Assembly (NCBI RefSeq): GCF_012927045.1 | Contig: NZ_JABBFW010000020.1 | Location: 32,860 to 96,859 of the forward strand | Direction: 5' to 3' | Length of the DNA: 64,000 nt | DNA from: Azohydromonas caseinilytica | GTDB lineage: Bacteria; Pseudomonadota; Gammaproteobacteria; Burkholderiales; Burkholderiaceae_C | Part shown: positions 48,237-57,566 of the stretch, in pieces | Numbering within the stretch: the stretch's first letter is position 1 | Layout of the letters: every line of letters starts with the position of its first letter | Translations under genes and position numbers: made by a program | The notes under the pieces: generated by a model | The model's input: the letters and a program-made list of their open reading frames with translations, nothing else | The model's database searches: none | Told to the model about the DNA's origin: nothing

Positions 48237-50672
48237 ATGAAGTACATCCGCTGGTTTGCCGAGATCGGCAACGACGACGTGCCGCTGGTGGGCGGCAAGA
48301 ACGCGTCGCTGGGGGAGATGGTGCGCGAGCTGGCCCCGCGCGGCGTGCGCGTGCCCAACGGCTTTGCCGTCACCGCCGAGGCCTACCGGCATGTGCTGGA
48401 CCAGGCCGGGGCCTGGCCCCGGCTGCGCGAGGCGCTGGCGGGGCTGAACCCCGACGATGTCGAGGACCTGGCGCGGCGCGCCCGGCGCGCGCGGGAGATC
48501 GTGCTGGGCGCGCCGCTGCCCGCCGACCTCGTGAGCGAGATCGGCGCCGGCCACGCCGGCCTGCGCCGCGAGTACGGCGAGCATGTGGAGATGGCCGTGC
48601 GTAGCTCCGCCACCGCCGAGGACCTGCCCGGTGCGAGCTTCGCCGGCCAGCACGACACCTACCTCAACATCAGCGGCGAGGGCTCGCTGCTGGACGCCCT
48701 GCGCCGCTGCTTCGCCAGCCTGTTCACCGACCGCGCCATCCGCTACCGCATCGACAAGGGCTTCGACCACTTCAAGGTGTTCCAGTCGGTGGGCGTAATG
48801 AAGATGGTGCGCGCCGACCGCGCCGCCAGCGGCGTGATCTTCACGCTCGACACCGAGTCGGGCTTCCGCGACGTGGTGTTCATCACCGGCGCCTACGGCC
48901 TGGGCGAGAACGTGGTGCAGGGCACCGTGGACCCGGACGAGTTCTACGTCTTCAAGCCCACGCTGCGCCAGGGCCGGCGCGCGGTGCTGCGGCGCAAGCT
49001 CGGCGGCAAGGAGATCCGCATGGTCTACGCCTACGGCGCCGGGCGCGACACCACGCGCAACGTGCCCACGCCGAAGGAGGAGCAGATGCGCTTCTGCATC
49101 GGCGATGACGAAGTGCTGGCGCTGGCGGACGCGGCGGTGGTGGTGGAAGACCACTACAGCCGCCGCGCGGGGCGGCCCACGCCCATGGACATCGAGTGGG
49201 CCAAGGACGGGCTGGACGGGCAGCTCTACGTCGTGCAGGCCCGGCCCGAGACGGTGGCCTCGCAGCGGCCGGTCGGGCTGGTGGACGAGTACCGCCTGGG
49301 CGCCAAGGGCCAGGTGCTGGCCAGCGGGCGGGCCGTGGGCAGCCGCGTCGCGACCGGGCCGGCGCGCGTGGTCACCGACGTGGCGCAGCTGGGCGCCTTC
49401 AAGCCCGGCGAGGTGCTGGTGGCCGACACCACCATGCCCGACTGGGGCACCGTCATGAAGACCGCCGCCGCGCTGGTCACCAACCGCGGCGGGCGCACCT
49501 GCCACGCCGCCATCGTCGCGCGCGAGCTGGGCATCCCGGCGGTGGTGGGCTGCGACGACGCGACCACGCGGCTGCGCACCGGCGCCGAGGTCACCGTGTC
49601 GTGCGCCGAGGGCGCCACGGGCCGGGTCTACGAGGGTGCGCTGCCGTTCACGCGCACCCGCACCGATCTGTCCACGCTGCCGCGCCCGCGCACGGAAGTG
49701 ATGGTCAACGTCGGCAATCCCGACACCGCCTTCCAGACCGCGCTGCTGCCGGCGGACGGCGTGGGCCTGGCGCGCATGGAGTTCATCGTGGCCGAGCACA
49801 TCCGCGCCCATCCGATGGCGCTGGCGCATCCCGAGCGGGTGCAGGACGCGGCCGAGCGCGAGCAGCTCCAGCGCCTGACGCGCGGCTTCGAGCGCCCGGG
49901 CGACTTCTTCGTGCGCCAGCTCTCCGAGGGCGTGGGCACCATCGCCGCCGCCTTCCACCCGCGGCCGGTGATCGTGCGCCTGTCGGACTTCAAGACCAAC
50001 GAGTACGCGCAGCTGCTGGGCGGGCGCTGGTTCGAGCCGCACGAGGAGAACCCCATGCTCGGCCTGCGCGGCGCCTCGCGCTACACGCACCCGTCCTACG
50101 CCGACGGCTTCGCGCTGGAGTGCGCGGCCATGCGGCGCGTGCGCGGCGAGATGGGCCTGACCAACGTGAAGCTCATGGTCCCGTTCTGCCGCCGCGTCGA
50201 GGAGGCCGAGCGCGTGCTGCAGGCGATGGCCGCGCAGGGGCTGGAGCGCGGGCGCGACGGCCTGGAGGTGTACGTGATGTGCGAGATCCCGAACAACGTC
50301 ATCCAGATCGACGCCTTCGCGCGGCTGTTCGACGGCTTCTCCATCGGCTCCAACGACCTGACGCAGCTGGTGCTGGGCGTGGACCGCGACTCCGGGCTGG
50401 TGGCCTTCGACTTCGACGAGCGCGACGAGGGCGTCAAGACCATGATCCGCATGGCCGTGGAGGGCGCGCGGCGCAACGGGCGCCACATCGGCATCTGCGG
50501 GCAGGCACCGTCGGACTATCCGGACATGGCGCGCTACCTGGTGGAGCTGGGCATCGACTCGCTCAGCGTCACGCCCGACACGCTGCTCGACGTCACGCGC
50601 GAGGTGCTGGCCGTGGAGGAGCGGCTGGGCCACGCACCGCGCGGTGCCGCGACGCGGGAGGCCCGGCCATGA
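48237..50672 (+). CDS. ppsA: Phosphoenolpyruvate synthase
   Basis: The 811-residue protein has the three PpsA domains. The ATP-grasp nucleotide-binding domain is at about residues 10-340 (GGKNASLGEMVREL, AVRSSATAEDLPGASFAGQ), the swivelling phosphohistidine domain has H423 in GGRTCHAAIVARELGIP, and the PEP-utiliser TIM barrel is at about 470-790 (FKTNEYAQLLGG, CEIPNNVIQ, GSNDLTQLVLGVDRDS). It makes PEP from pyruvate and ATP, yielding AMP and phosphate, for gluconeogenesis. ATG 48237 is preferred because GGAGGAG lies seven to eight bases upstream. The CBS gene overlaps its end. The FNR box upstream suggests induction at low oxygen. Confidence 0.95.
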   Translation: MKYIRWFAEIGNDDVPLVGGKNASLGEMVRELAPRGVRVPNGFAVTAEAYRHVLDQAGAWPRLREALAGLNPDDVEDLARRARRAREIVLGAPLPADLVSEIGAGHAGLRREYGEHVEMAVRSSATAEDLPGASFAGQHDTYLNISGEGSLLDALRRCFASLFTDRAIRYRIDKGFDHFKVFQSVGVMKMVRADRAASGVIFTLDTESGFRDVVFITGAYGLGENVVQGTVDPDEFYVFKPTLRQGRRAVLRRKLGGKEIRMVYAYGAGRDTTRNVPTPKEEQMRFCIGDDEVLALADAAVVVEDHYSRRAGRPTPMDIEWAKDGLDGQLYVVQARPETVASQRPVGLVDEYRLGAKGQVLASGRAVGSRVATGPARVVTDVAQLGAFKPGEVLVADTTMPDWGTVMKTAAALVTNRGGRTCHAAIVARELGIPAVVGCDDATTRLRTGAEVTVSCAEGATGRVYEGALPFTRTRTDLSTLPRPRTEVMVNVGNPDTAFQTALLPADGVGLARMEFIVAEHIRAHPMALAHPERVQDAAEREQLQRLTRGFERPGDFFVRQLSEGVGTIAAAFHPRPVIVRLSDFKTNEYAQLLGGRWFEPHEENPMLGLRGASRYTHPSYADGFALECAAMRRVRGEMGLTNVKLMVPFCRRVEEAERVLQAMAAQGLERGRDGLEVYVMCEIPNNVIQIDAFARLFDGFSIGSNDLTQLVLGVDRDSGLVAFDFDERDEGVKTMIRMAVEGARRNGRHIGICGQAPSDYPDMARYLVELGIDSLSVTPDTLLDVTREVLAVEERLGHAPRGAATREARP

Positions 50673-51079
50673 ACCGCCCCGTTTCCTCGCTGATGCAGCG
50701 CTGGGTGTGCAGCGTGGACATGGACACGGCGCTGGCCGATGTCGAGGGCCTGTTCGCGCGCGAAGGCCTGTCCTGGGTGCCGGTGCTCGACGAGGCGCGC
50801 ACGCCGGTGGGCGTGATCAGCGCCGCCGACCTGCTGCGCGCCCGGGCCGCGGGGCGCGACGCGGCTGCAACGCCGGCGTGGCAGCTGTGCAGCTACAGGC
50901 CGGTGACGGTGGCGCCGCAGCTGCCCGTGGGCGAGGCGGCGCGGCTGATGGTGGAGCGCGACATCCACCACCTGATCGTGCTGGAGGAAGGCCGCATCGC
51001 CGGCGTGGTGTCCGCGCTGGACCTGGTGCGCTGCCTCATCACCGAGCCCGCGTCCGATCCGCCTGCCGGCACGCGCTGA
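50669..51079 (+). CDS. Two-CBS-domain protein
   Basis: The 136-residue protein consists of a CBS pair (about residues 5-60 and 70-128). Characteristic elements are VSSLMQRWVCSVDMDTALADVEGLF, WVPVLDEARTPVGVISAADLL and HHLIVLEEGRIAGVVSALDLVR. CBS pairs bind adenine nucleotides and sense energy charge. Its ATG overlaps the ppsA stop (ATGA), so the two are co-expressed. A regulatory influence on PEP synthase or a general stress role is possible, but no partner can be shown. Confidence 0.88.
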   Translation: MNRPVSSLMQRWVCSVDMDTALADVEGLFAREGLSWVPVLDEARTPVGVISAADLLRARAAGRDAAATPAWQLCSYRPVTVAPQLPVGEAARLMVERDIHHLIVLEEGRIAGVVSALDLVRCLITEPASDPPAGTR

Positions 51080-51398
51080 GCGCGACGCCGCGCCGCAGTG
51101 GCGCGGCGCCGGCGTTGAGGCCGCAACTGCGTGCAGAAGCCTGCTGTTTCGTCACGGCAAACATCGCTTACTTTGCTTGCCGCTTGTCGAGGTTTGTGAG
51201 GGATCGACATGCATGCCGCTCGCACACTCCGATAGGAGGCGATGCCGGGTGCGCGCCCATGCGATGGCCGATGGGGATGGGCCATTGACCACCGAGGCTT
51301 GACCGGGAAGCAGTACACCGCCATAGGCCATGGGCCACGGCCCGCCGGCCCGCTTGTCACGAGCGGCCCGGCGGCGCTGGAAGGGGAAGGGGGAAGAC
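51080..51398. other. Intergenic region before the response-regulator operon
   Basis: About 320 bp between the CBS gene and the small ORF that precedes the response regulator. It is less GC-rich around 51140-51240. No FNR box of the TTG-N8-CAA type and no hairpin of note was found. It presumably holds the promoter of the two-component operon. Confidence 0.35.
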
Positions 51399-51521
51399 AT
51401 GCAGGATGAACGGAGCGCGCGCAGGGCCGGATCTGCTGCGCTGGTGGTGCACGTGACGCGCTTTCGGCCGCCAGGCCGGCGCGGCTTTGAACTTCGGCCC
51501 GCCGCCGGCCTGAACCCGTGA
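51399..51521 (+). CDS. Possible 40-residue leader peptide coupled to the response regulator
   Basis: An ATG at 51399 follows a strong purine stretch (GAAGGGGGAAGAC). The frame codes for a basic peptide with LVVHVTRFRPPGRRGFELRP and ends at a TGA that overlaps the GTG start of the response regulator (GTGA). Such an arrangement allows translational coupling. No family is recognised and the peptide may not be functional in itself. Confidence 0.3.
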   Translation: MQDERSARRAGSAALVVHVTRFRPPGRRGFELRPAAGLNP

Positions 51522-52249
51522 GCGCGGCCCATCTGGCAGTTCTCGACGACGACCCGGAAGTCACCCTGCTGCTGAACCATTACCTGACGGCGCAGGGCTT
51601 CCGCGTGAGCCGGCTGCATAACGGCGCGGCGCTGATGGCGCTGATGCTGGCCGACCCGCCGCAGCTGGTGCTGCTGGACCTGGGCCTGCCCGGCGAGGAC
51701 GGCTTCGCCATCGCGCGCCGGCTGCGCGAGCACTGGCATTGCGGGCTCGTCATCGTCAGCGGACGCGGCGACGCCGTGGACAAGGTCGTGGGGCTGGAGA
51801 TCGGCGCCGACGACTACGTGACGAAGCCCTTCGACCTGCGCGAGCTGCTGGCGCGCATCAAGGCCGTGCTGCGGCGCCTGGCGCCCGCGGCGGACACGGC
51901 CCTGCCGGGTGCGCCGGCCGCGCCGTCGCGCACCCGCTATCGCTTCCTGGGCTGGGAGCTCGACACGGCCGCGCGCCGGCTCACCGGGCCCGACCGGCGC
52001 GAGGTCGCGCTCACCACCGGCGAGTTCGAGCTGCTGACGGTGTTCGTGCACCACCCGGGGCGTGTGCTGTCGCGCGATTTCCTGCTGGAGCACACGCGCC
52101 GGCGCGAGGCGGCGCCCTTCGACCGCACCATCGACGTGCAGATCGGCCGTCTGCGCCGCAAGCTCGAAGCCGAGCCCGAGGAGCCGCGGATCATCAAGTC
52201 GGTACGCGGCGCGGGCTACATCCTGGTGCCCGTGGTGGAAGTGGCCTGA
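51518..52249 (+). CDS. OmpR-family response regulator
   Basis: The 243-residue protein has a receiver domain (residues about 5-120) with acidic pocket LDDDPE, phosphorylation site D54 in LLDLGLPGEDG, and the conserved K in DDYVTKPFD. Its C-terminal winged HTH (about 140-240) reads ELLTVFVHHPGRVLSRDFLLE and ends RIIKSVRGAGYILVP. It starts at GTG 51518, overlapping a short upstream ORF. A hybrid histidine kinase gene follows after 28 bp, so they form a two-component system. The signal may relate to the stress or low-oxygen genes around it. Confidence 0.92.
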   Translation: MSAAHLAVLDDDPEVTLLLNHYLTAQGFRVSRLHNGAALMALMLADPPQLVLLDLGLPGEDGFAIARRLREHWHCGLVIVSGRGDAVDKVVGLEIGADDYVTKPFDLRELLARIKAVLRRLAPAADTALPGAPAAPSRTRYRFLGWELDTAARRLTGPDRREVALTTGEFELLTVFVHHPGRVLSRDFLLEHTRRREAAPFDRTIDVQIGRLRRKLEAEPEEPRIIKSVRGAGYILVPVVEVA

Positions 52250-52277
52250 GCCGCGCCCGCCCCTGGAGCCGTCTGCC

Positions 52278-54344
52278 ATGAGCATCCACCGCGTCGAGAC
52301 GTCCGCGCCGGGCCCGGACGCCGGGTCGCTGTACCGCTCGCTGTTCATGGCGTCCCCGGACGCGCTGCTGCTGGTCGATGTCGCCGGCCGCATCGTGCTG
52401 GCCAGTCCCGCCGCGGAGCGGCTGCTGGGCTATGCGCCCGACATGCTGGTCGGCCTGAGCGTGGACGCGCTGGTGCCCGACGGCATCCGCCCCCGCCACG
52501 CCGCCTACCGGGCCGGCTATGCCCACCACCCTCGGCCGCGGCCCATGGGCGTGCAGCAGGAGCTGGTGGCGCTGCGCCGCGACGGCACGCAGGTGCGCGT
52601 GGAGATCGCGCTGAGCCCGCTGCATGGCCAAGGCCTGCCCTACGTGCTGGCCGCGGTGCGCGACGTGGGCGACTACCCGCGGGTGCGCCAGGCGCTGCAG
52701 CGCGCGCGCTACAGCGAGACCGTCGCGCAGCTCAGCCGCCTGGCGGTGGACGCGCTCGATCCGCGGCCGCTGCTGGAGCGCGTGCCGCTGGCCGCGGCGC
52801 AGGCGCTGGAGTCCGACGAGGCGGCCGTGCTGCTGCTGGAGCCCGACGGGCAGCACCTGCGCATCGCCGGCTGCCGCGGCACGCTGGCCGGCGTCGGCGC
52901 CGACCCGGACGGCTGCCTGCCGCTGGACGCCGAGGCGCAGCTCGTGCTCGCGCGCGGCGAGCCGCTGAGCGTGAGCGACTACGCGCGGGAAAAGCGCTTC
53001 GCGGTGCCGCTGGCGCTGCTCGATGCCGGACGGGCCAGCGCGCTGGCCGTGCCGCTGCTGGATCGGGGCCGGGCCATCGGGCTGCTGCAGGTGCGCTGCG
53101 CGCAGCCGGGCCGTTTCGGCGAGGACGAACTGCATTTCCTGCAGTCGCTGTCGAACCTGCTGGCCAGCAGCCTGCAGCGCGCGCAGGGCGAGGAGGCGCT
53201 GCGGCACGCCCAGCGGCTGGAGAGCGTGGGCCAGCTCACCGGCGGCATCGCCCATGACTTCAACAACCTGCTCACCGTCATCCACGGCAACCTGCAGGTG
53301 CTGCAGGAACTGCCGTCCATGGCCGGGGACGCCTGCGCGCAGCAGCTCCTGGCCTCGGCCCTGCGCGCCAGCCGGCGCGGGGCCGAGCTGACGGCCAAGC
53401 TGCTGGCCTTCTCGCGGCGCCAGGTGCTGCAGCCGCGCCCGGTGGACGTGCCGCAGCTGCTGGCCTCGCTGACGGACATGCTGCGCCGCACGCTGGACCC
53501 GCGCATCGAGATCGCGCTCGATGCGCCGAGCTGTCCGCGGGTGCTGGTGGACCCGGGGCAGCTGGAATCGGCGCTGCTCAACATCGCCATCAATGCGCGC
53601 GACGCCATGCCCGAGGGCGGCCGGCTGGCCTTCCGGTGCCGCGCCCGCGACCGGCTGCCGCCCGGCCCGGCGCGCAAGGCCGCGCCGCCCGCGGCCGGCA
53701 GCTACGTCGCGATCTCGGTGAGCGACACCGGTGTGGGCATGCCGGAGGCGGTGCGGGAGCGTGCCTTCGAGCCGTTCTTCACCACCAAGGAGACGGGGCG
53801 CGGCACCGGGCTGGGCCTGAGCACGGTGTACGGCTTCGCCACCCAGTCGCACGGCACGGTGACGCTGGACTCCGCGCCCGGCGCAGGCACGACGGTGACG
53901 CTATTCCTGCCGCACGCCGAGGCCGACGCGCCGCAGGCCCTGGCGGCGGACCCGGCCGCGGCTTCGCTGCCGCCGGGGCTGCACGTGCTGCTGGTGGAGG
54001 ACGACGCCGAAGTGAGCGAGGTGCTGCGCGGCTTCCTGGCCGGCTTCGGCTGCCGGGTCACCGCCTGTGCCAGCGGCGAACAGGCGCTGGCCGGTCCCGA
54101 GCCGGCGCAGGGCTTCGACCTGTTGCTGAGCGACGTGGCCCTGGGGGCCGGCATGCGCGGCACCGAGCTGGCGCGGCGCGCGACGGCGCGCTGGAGCGAC
54201 CTGGCGGTGCTGCTGATCTCGGGCTACCCCGAGGAGCTGGCCGGGCCGCGGGGTTCGGCGCAGCGGCCCTGGCCGCTGCTGCACAAGCCCTGCAGCCGCA
54301 AGCAGCTGCTGCGGGCGCTGGTGCGGGCGCTGGGCCCCGGCTGA
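52278..54344 (+). CDS. PAS-GAF hybrid sensor histidine kinase with C-terminal receiver
   Basis: The 688-residue soluble protein has a PAS domain (about residues 18-130, [13 protein letters not shown]), a GAF domain (about 155-305), HisKA of the HDFNN subclass with H326 in [11 protein letters not shown], HATPase (about 410-545, [28 protein letters not shown]), and a receiver with D619 in LLSDVALG. No membrane segment is present, so it senses a cytoplasmic signal. It is paired with the OmpR-type regulator just upstream. The FNR-type regulator gene converges with it seven bases downstream. Confidence 0.92.
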   Translation: MSIHRVETSAPGPDAGSLYRSLFMASPDALLLVDVAGRIVLASPAAERLLGYAPDMLVGLSVDALVPDGIRPRHAAYRAGYAHHPRPRPMGVQQELVALRRDGTQVRVEIALSPLHGQGLPYVLAAVRDVGDYPRVRQALQRARYSETVAQLSRLAVDALDPRPLLERVPLAAAQALESDEAAVLLLEPDGQHLRIAGCRGTLAGVGADPDGCLPLDAEAQLVLARGEPLSVSDYAREKRFAVPLALLDAGRASALAVPLLDRGRAIGLLQVRCAQPGRFGEDELHFLQSLSNLLASSLQRAQGEEALRHAQRLESVGQLTGGIAHDFNNLLTVIHGNLQVLQELPSMAGDACAQQLLASALRASRRGAELTAKLLAFSRRQVLQPRPVDVPQLLASLTDMLRRTLDPRIEIALDAPSCPRVLVDPGQLESALLNIAINARDAMPEGGRLAFRCRARDRLPPGPARKAAPPAAGSYVAISVSDTGVGMPEAVRERAFEPFFTTKETGRGTGLGLSTVYGFATQSHGTVTLDSAPGAGTTVTLFLPHAEADAPQALAADPAAASLPPGLHVLLVEDDAEVSEVLRGFLAGFGCRVTACASGEQALAGPEPAQGFDLLLSDVALGAGMRGTELARRATARWSDLAVLLISGYPEELAGPRGSAQRPWPLLHKPCSRKQLLRALVRALGPG

Positions 54345-54351
54345 CAGCCGC

Positions 54352-55149
54352 TCACTGCACGGCCGTGCCCGGCTCCAGGCTGCGCTCGATGCACGCGCCC
54401 AGCGCACGCGGGTCCGGGATCTCCACGTGGCGCCGCCCCTTCTCGGCGAAGCGGATCACGCGCGCCTTGGCCAGCCTGGACAGCGCACGGCTGACGCTCT
54501 CCAGCGTCATGCCGAGGTAGTTGCCGATCTCGGCGCGGCTCAGGCACAGCGTGATGCGGTCGGTGCGCAGCCCGCGCTGCTCCAGGGCCTCGACCCATTG
54601 GCGCAGGAAGTCCGCGACGCGGGCGTCGGCCGAGAGCGTGCACAGCGACAGCATCGAGGCGCGGTCGCGCGCGATCTCGCGGCTCATGGCGGCGTGCAGC
54701 AGCCCCAGCAGCTCGGGCCGGTCCAGCGCCGCCGCGATGAGCGTGTCGTAGCGCACCGACCAGACCTCGCCCGTGTCCAGCGCCACCGCGTCGCAGCCGT
54801 AGCACCTGCCGGCAATGCCGTCGAAGCCGAGCCAGTCGCCCTTGAAATGCAGCCCCACCACCTGCTCGCGCCCGTCGCTGCTGGTGGCGACGGTCTTGAC
54901 GATGCCGGCGTGCAGCAGGTGCAGGTCGGTGAAGGCGTCGCCGCTGCGGTAGATCACGTCCCCGTCATGCACCAGGCGCCGGCGCAGCGGCAGCCCGCAC
55001 TGCTGCAGCAACCGGGGCAGCTCGGTGCCCGGGTGCTCCTGCGGCCCTGGCGCCGACCCGCGCTGCCACGGGGCTTCGGTGGTGCTGCCTGCAGCGGACG
55101 GGGAGGAGCACGGGTGCTGGACGGCGGCAGGGGCGAGGGCCTGGAGCAT
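54352..55149 (-). CDS. FNR-type Crp/Fnr regulator lacking canonical iron-sulfur ligands
   Basis: The 265-residue protein has an N-terminal extension, an effector domain (about residues 55-150, GDWLGFDGIAGRCYGCDAV) and a winged HTH (about 175-255). The recognition helix LESVSRALSRL carries E217, S220 and R221 like FNR's E209, S212 and R213, so it should read TTGAT half sites such as the perfect box before ppsA. The N-terminal CxxC-type cluster of FNR/ANR is absent and the residue matching FNR C122 is not cysteine; cysteines occur only at 14, 51, 116, 119, 170 and 202. It may sense NO or haem like DNR, or be cluster-free. The ATG at 55149 is used; a later start is possible. Confidence 0.88.
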   Translation of the reverse strand: MLQALAPAAVQHPCSSPSAAGSTTEAPWQRGSAPGPQEHPGTELPRLLQQCGLPLRRRLVHDGDVIYRSGDAFTDLHLLHAGIVKTVATSSDGREQVVGLHFKGDWLGFDGIAGRCYGCDAVALDTGEVWSVRYDTLIAAALDRPELLGLLHAAMSREIARDRASMLSLCTLSADARVADFLRQWVEALEQRGLRTDRITLCLSRAEIGNYLGMTLESVSRALSRLAKARVIRFAEKGRRHVEIPDPRALGACIERSLEPGTAVQ

Positions 55150-55280
55150 GGTGGGCTTCCCGTGGTGCAGAAGGCCTGCAGCTTCGCCCCGCGGTGGCAA
55201 CGCCATGCCAATGGCGTGCACCGCTCGGTAACGCCGGGTGAACGGACGGTGACGGGCGTGTGAACGGCCTGCGGTGGGGG

Positions 55281-55796
55281 CTACAGCAGCGTGCGCACCA
55301 GCAGCGCCTGCAGCAGGAAGCAGTGGTTGTCCTCGGGTGCGCTGCCCGCCGGATCGGTCGCGCCGGCCAGGCAGGGCAGCAGCAGCGCGACGGGGTGGTC
55401 CATGCGGCCCAGACCCTCGTACACCGGCACGCCGCAGTCCTCGCGCAGCCGCAGCAGCACCGCCGCGGGCAGGTCCTCGCAGTCCAGGGCGTCGTACAGC
55501 AGGCCCAGCATGCGGCCGGTGTCCTGCGCCCTGGCGCCTTCGCCCTGGACGGCCAGGGCGGAGAGCCGGGCCACGCGCGCTCCCAGCCGTCGCGCGGCCG
55601 TTTCCACGCGGTCCTGCGAGCTGCTGGGCACGCTGGCGCTGACCAGCGCCAGATGCTTGCCGCGCAGGAAGGGCGATTCGGTGCCGGCCTGCGCCAGGGA
55701 GCGCAGCATCAGCGCCGTGCGCAGCACGGCCTCGCCGTCGCCGGTCGGGACGGCGCCGGCCGTGAACAGGGGCGCGGAAGGCAGGGGCTTCATCAA
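55281..55796 (-). CDS. Half-length ornithine/aspartate carbamoyltransferase-like protein
   Basis: The 171-residue protein resembles only the N-terminal carbamoyl-phosphate-binding domain of transcarbamoylases: SPFLRGKHLALV at about residue 42, LGARVARL, a LLYDALDCEDLP segment, and GVPVYEGLGRMDHPVALLL, comparable to the VWNGLTDE-HP region. The substrate-binding S-T-R-T-R loop is replaced by SSSQDR and the whole ornithine-binding domain is missing, so it is unlikely to be a working enzyme. A regulatory or binding role is conceivable. It is leftward, 131 bp upstream of the FNR-type gene, and probably co-transcribed with it. Assignment is by motif comparison and is moderately sure. Confidence 0.6.
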   Translation of the reverse strand: MMKPLPSAPLFTAGAVPTGDGEAVLRTALMLRSLAQAGTESPFLRGKHLALVSASVPSSSQDRVETAARRLGARVARLSALAVQGEGARAQDTGRMLGLLYDALDCEDLPAAVLLRLREDCGVPVYEGLGRMDHPVALLLPCLAGATDPAGSAPEDNHCFLLQALLVRTLL

Positions 55797-55954
55797 GGGC
55801 AGGGCGTCCGGTTGCCGGGCACCTGCGGCACAGCCTAGGAGGCCGGCGGCGGCATGACTTGCGCGCCGTCAACTCCGGGGCCGCGATACGCATGTGCCGG
55901 TGAGGCGCACGGCCGCGGCGCATCGCGCCAAGGTGCCGCAGTGAGGCGCCGCCC

Positions 55955-55968
55955 TTGACCCTCGCCAA
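55955..55968. promoter_or_regulatory. FNR-like site upstream of the L,D-transpeptidase gene
   Basis: TTGACCCTCGCCAA has the TTG-N8-CAA core of FNR boxes with one strong half (TTGAC). It ends 35 bases before the ATG at 56004. Confidence 0.4.
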
Positions 55969-56003
55969 CCGGTGCCCTCGACGCGCTGGACCACAATCCG
56001 CGG

Positions 56004-57566
56004 ATGAGCAGTATCTGGACGCACACCGCGCGTGTACTGGGCGCGGCGCTGCTGGCCGTGGGCGGCGCGGCCTGGGCCGCACCCTGGCAGGACGGAGGCC
56101 GCCCCCTGCCCGAGGCCCGCGAGGCCGTGGCCCTGCTGGACGACGCGGCCAGCCACGGCCTGCAGCCGCGGGACTACGGCGCCCCGGCGCTGCGCCGCAC
56201 GCTGGAGCAACTGGAACAGGCCCCCGACGCCGCCACGGCACAGGCCTTCGAGGCGTCGCTGGACGAGGCCTTCAGGCGCTTCCTGCGCGAGCTGCACGCG
56301 GGCCGCCTGCAGCCCGCGACCCTGTACCGAGGCTGGAAGCCAGCGCCGGCGGACGGCTTCGATCCCGACACCGTGCTGGCCGAAGCCCTGGCCCGGCACC
56401 GATTGCACGCCGCCGTGGACGCTGCCGTGCCGCCCCTGCCGCAGTACCAGCGCCTGCGCGAGGCGCTGGCGCGCTACCAGGCGCTGGATGGCCATCCGGC
56501 CTGGGCCGAGCCGCTGCCGGCGCTGCCGGCGCGCCCGGGTGGCGGGGCGCCGCGCCTGGAGCCGGGCCAGGCCTGGAGCGGGCTGGCGCTGCTGGCGCAG
56601 CGGCTGCAGGCGCTGGGCGACCTGGATGAGGCCGCCACGCTGCCGCCGCGCCACGCGGGCGTGCTGGTCGAGGCGCTGCGGCGCTTCCAGGAGCGCCATG
56701 GGCTGCAGGCCGACGGCGTGCTGGGCCGCGACACCCGCGCCGCGCTGGACGTGAGCCCGGGCCGGCGCGCCCGCCAGATCGTGCTGGCGCTGGAGCGGCT
56801 GCGCTGGACGCCGCTGACGCGCGCGCCGCGCATGATCGTGGTCAACCTGCCGGAGTTCGTGCTGCGCGCCTACGAGGTGCGCGACGGCCGCATCGAGCTG
56901 CGCCAGGAGATGAAGGTCATCGTCGGCAAGGCGCTGGACACGCGCACGCCGCTGCTCGACGAGCAGATGCGCTCCATCGAGTTCAGCCCCTACTGGAACG
57001 TGCCGCCCTCGATCGCGCGCGGCGAGCTCGTGCCGCGGCTGCGGCGCGATCCGGGCTACTGGAGCCGCGAGGGCTTCGAGTTCGTGGCGCCGGACGGCAG
57101 CGTGCAGACGGGGCTGTCCGCCACGCGGCTGGACGCGGTGCTGGCCGGCCAGCTGCGCATCCGCCAGCGCCCCGGGCCGCGCAACGCGCTGGGCGATATC
57201 AAGTTCGTCTTCCCCAACAGCGACAACATCTACCTGCACCACACGCCTTCGACCGGGCTGTTCGAGCGCGCGCGGCGCGACTTCAGCCACGGCTGCATCC
57301 GCGTCGAGCAGCCGCAGGCGCTGGCCGCCTTCGTGCTGGAAGGCCAGCCCGGCTGGGACCTGCCGCGCATCCGCGAGGCCATGGCGCGCGGCGAATCGAA
57401 CAGCGTGCGCCTGGAGCGTCCGCTGCCGGTGCTCATCGCCTACGGCACGGCGCTGGTGAAGGACGGCCGTGTCCACTTTTTCGAAGACCTCTATGGCCAT
57501 GACCGCGCGCTTGATGCCGCGTTGCGCGCGCGCGTGGCCGCACCGCTGCCGGAGTCGCCCCGATGA
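56004..57566 (+). CDS. YcbB/LdtD-type L,D-transpeptidase
   Basis: The 520-residue protein has a signal peptide (about residues 1-25, AWA-AP), an N-terminal scaffold domain (about 30-180), a peptidoglycan-binding domain (about 190-255, LRRFQERHGLQADGVLGRDT) and a YkuD catalytic domain (about 275-450). The catalytic cysteine lies in RDFSHGCIRVE, with the conserved histidine region IYLHHTPSTGLF. YcbB enzymes make 3-3 cross-links in periplasmic peptidoglycan, especially under envelope stress. The stop overlaps the start of the MepK-type gene, the same neighbour as in E. coli (ycbB-ycbK). Confidence 0.92.
   Translation: MSSIWTHTARVLGAALLAVGGAAWAAPWQDGGRPLPEAREAVALLDDAASHGLQPRDYGAPALRRTLEQLEQAPDAATAQAFEASLDEAFRRFLRELHAGRLQPATLYRGWKPAPADGFDPDTVLAEALARHRLHAAVDAAVPPLPQYQRLREALARYQALDGHPAWAEPLPALPARPGGGAPRLEPGQAWSGLALLAQRLQALGDLDEAATLPPRHAGVLVEALRRFQERHGLQADGVLGRDTRAALDVSPGRRARQIVLALERLRWTPLTRAPRMIVVNLPEFVLRAYEVRDGRIELRQEMKVIVGKALDTRTPLLDEQMRSIEFSPYWNVPPSIARGELVPRLRRDPGYWSREGFEFVAPDGSVQTGLSATRLDAVLAGQLRIRQRPGPRNALGDIKFVFPNSDNIYLHHTPSTGLFERARRDFSHGCIRVEQPQALAAFVLEGQPGWDLPRIREAMARGESNSVRLERPLPVLIAYGTALVKDGRVHFFEDLYGHDRALDAALRARVAAPLPESPR

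Noticed and set aside
47250..50633. A 1127-codon minus-strand frame opposite ppsA
   Set aside because: Antisense shadow of ppsA, whose plus-strand product has all catalytic motifs.
54352..56241. A 629-codon frame as one fused protein containing the FNR-type domain
   Set aside because: The upstream part is antisense to the carbamoyltransferase-like gap and transpeptidase regions and is low-complexity; the FNR-type gene starts at 55149.
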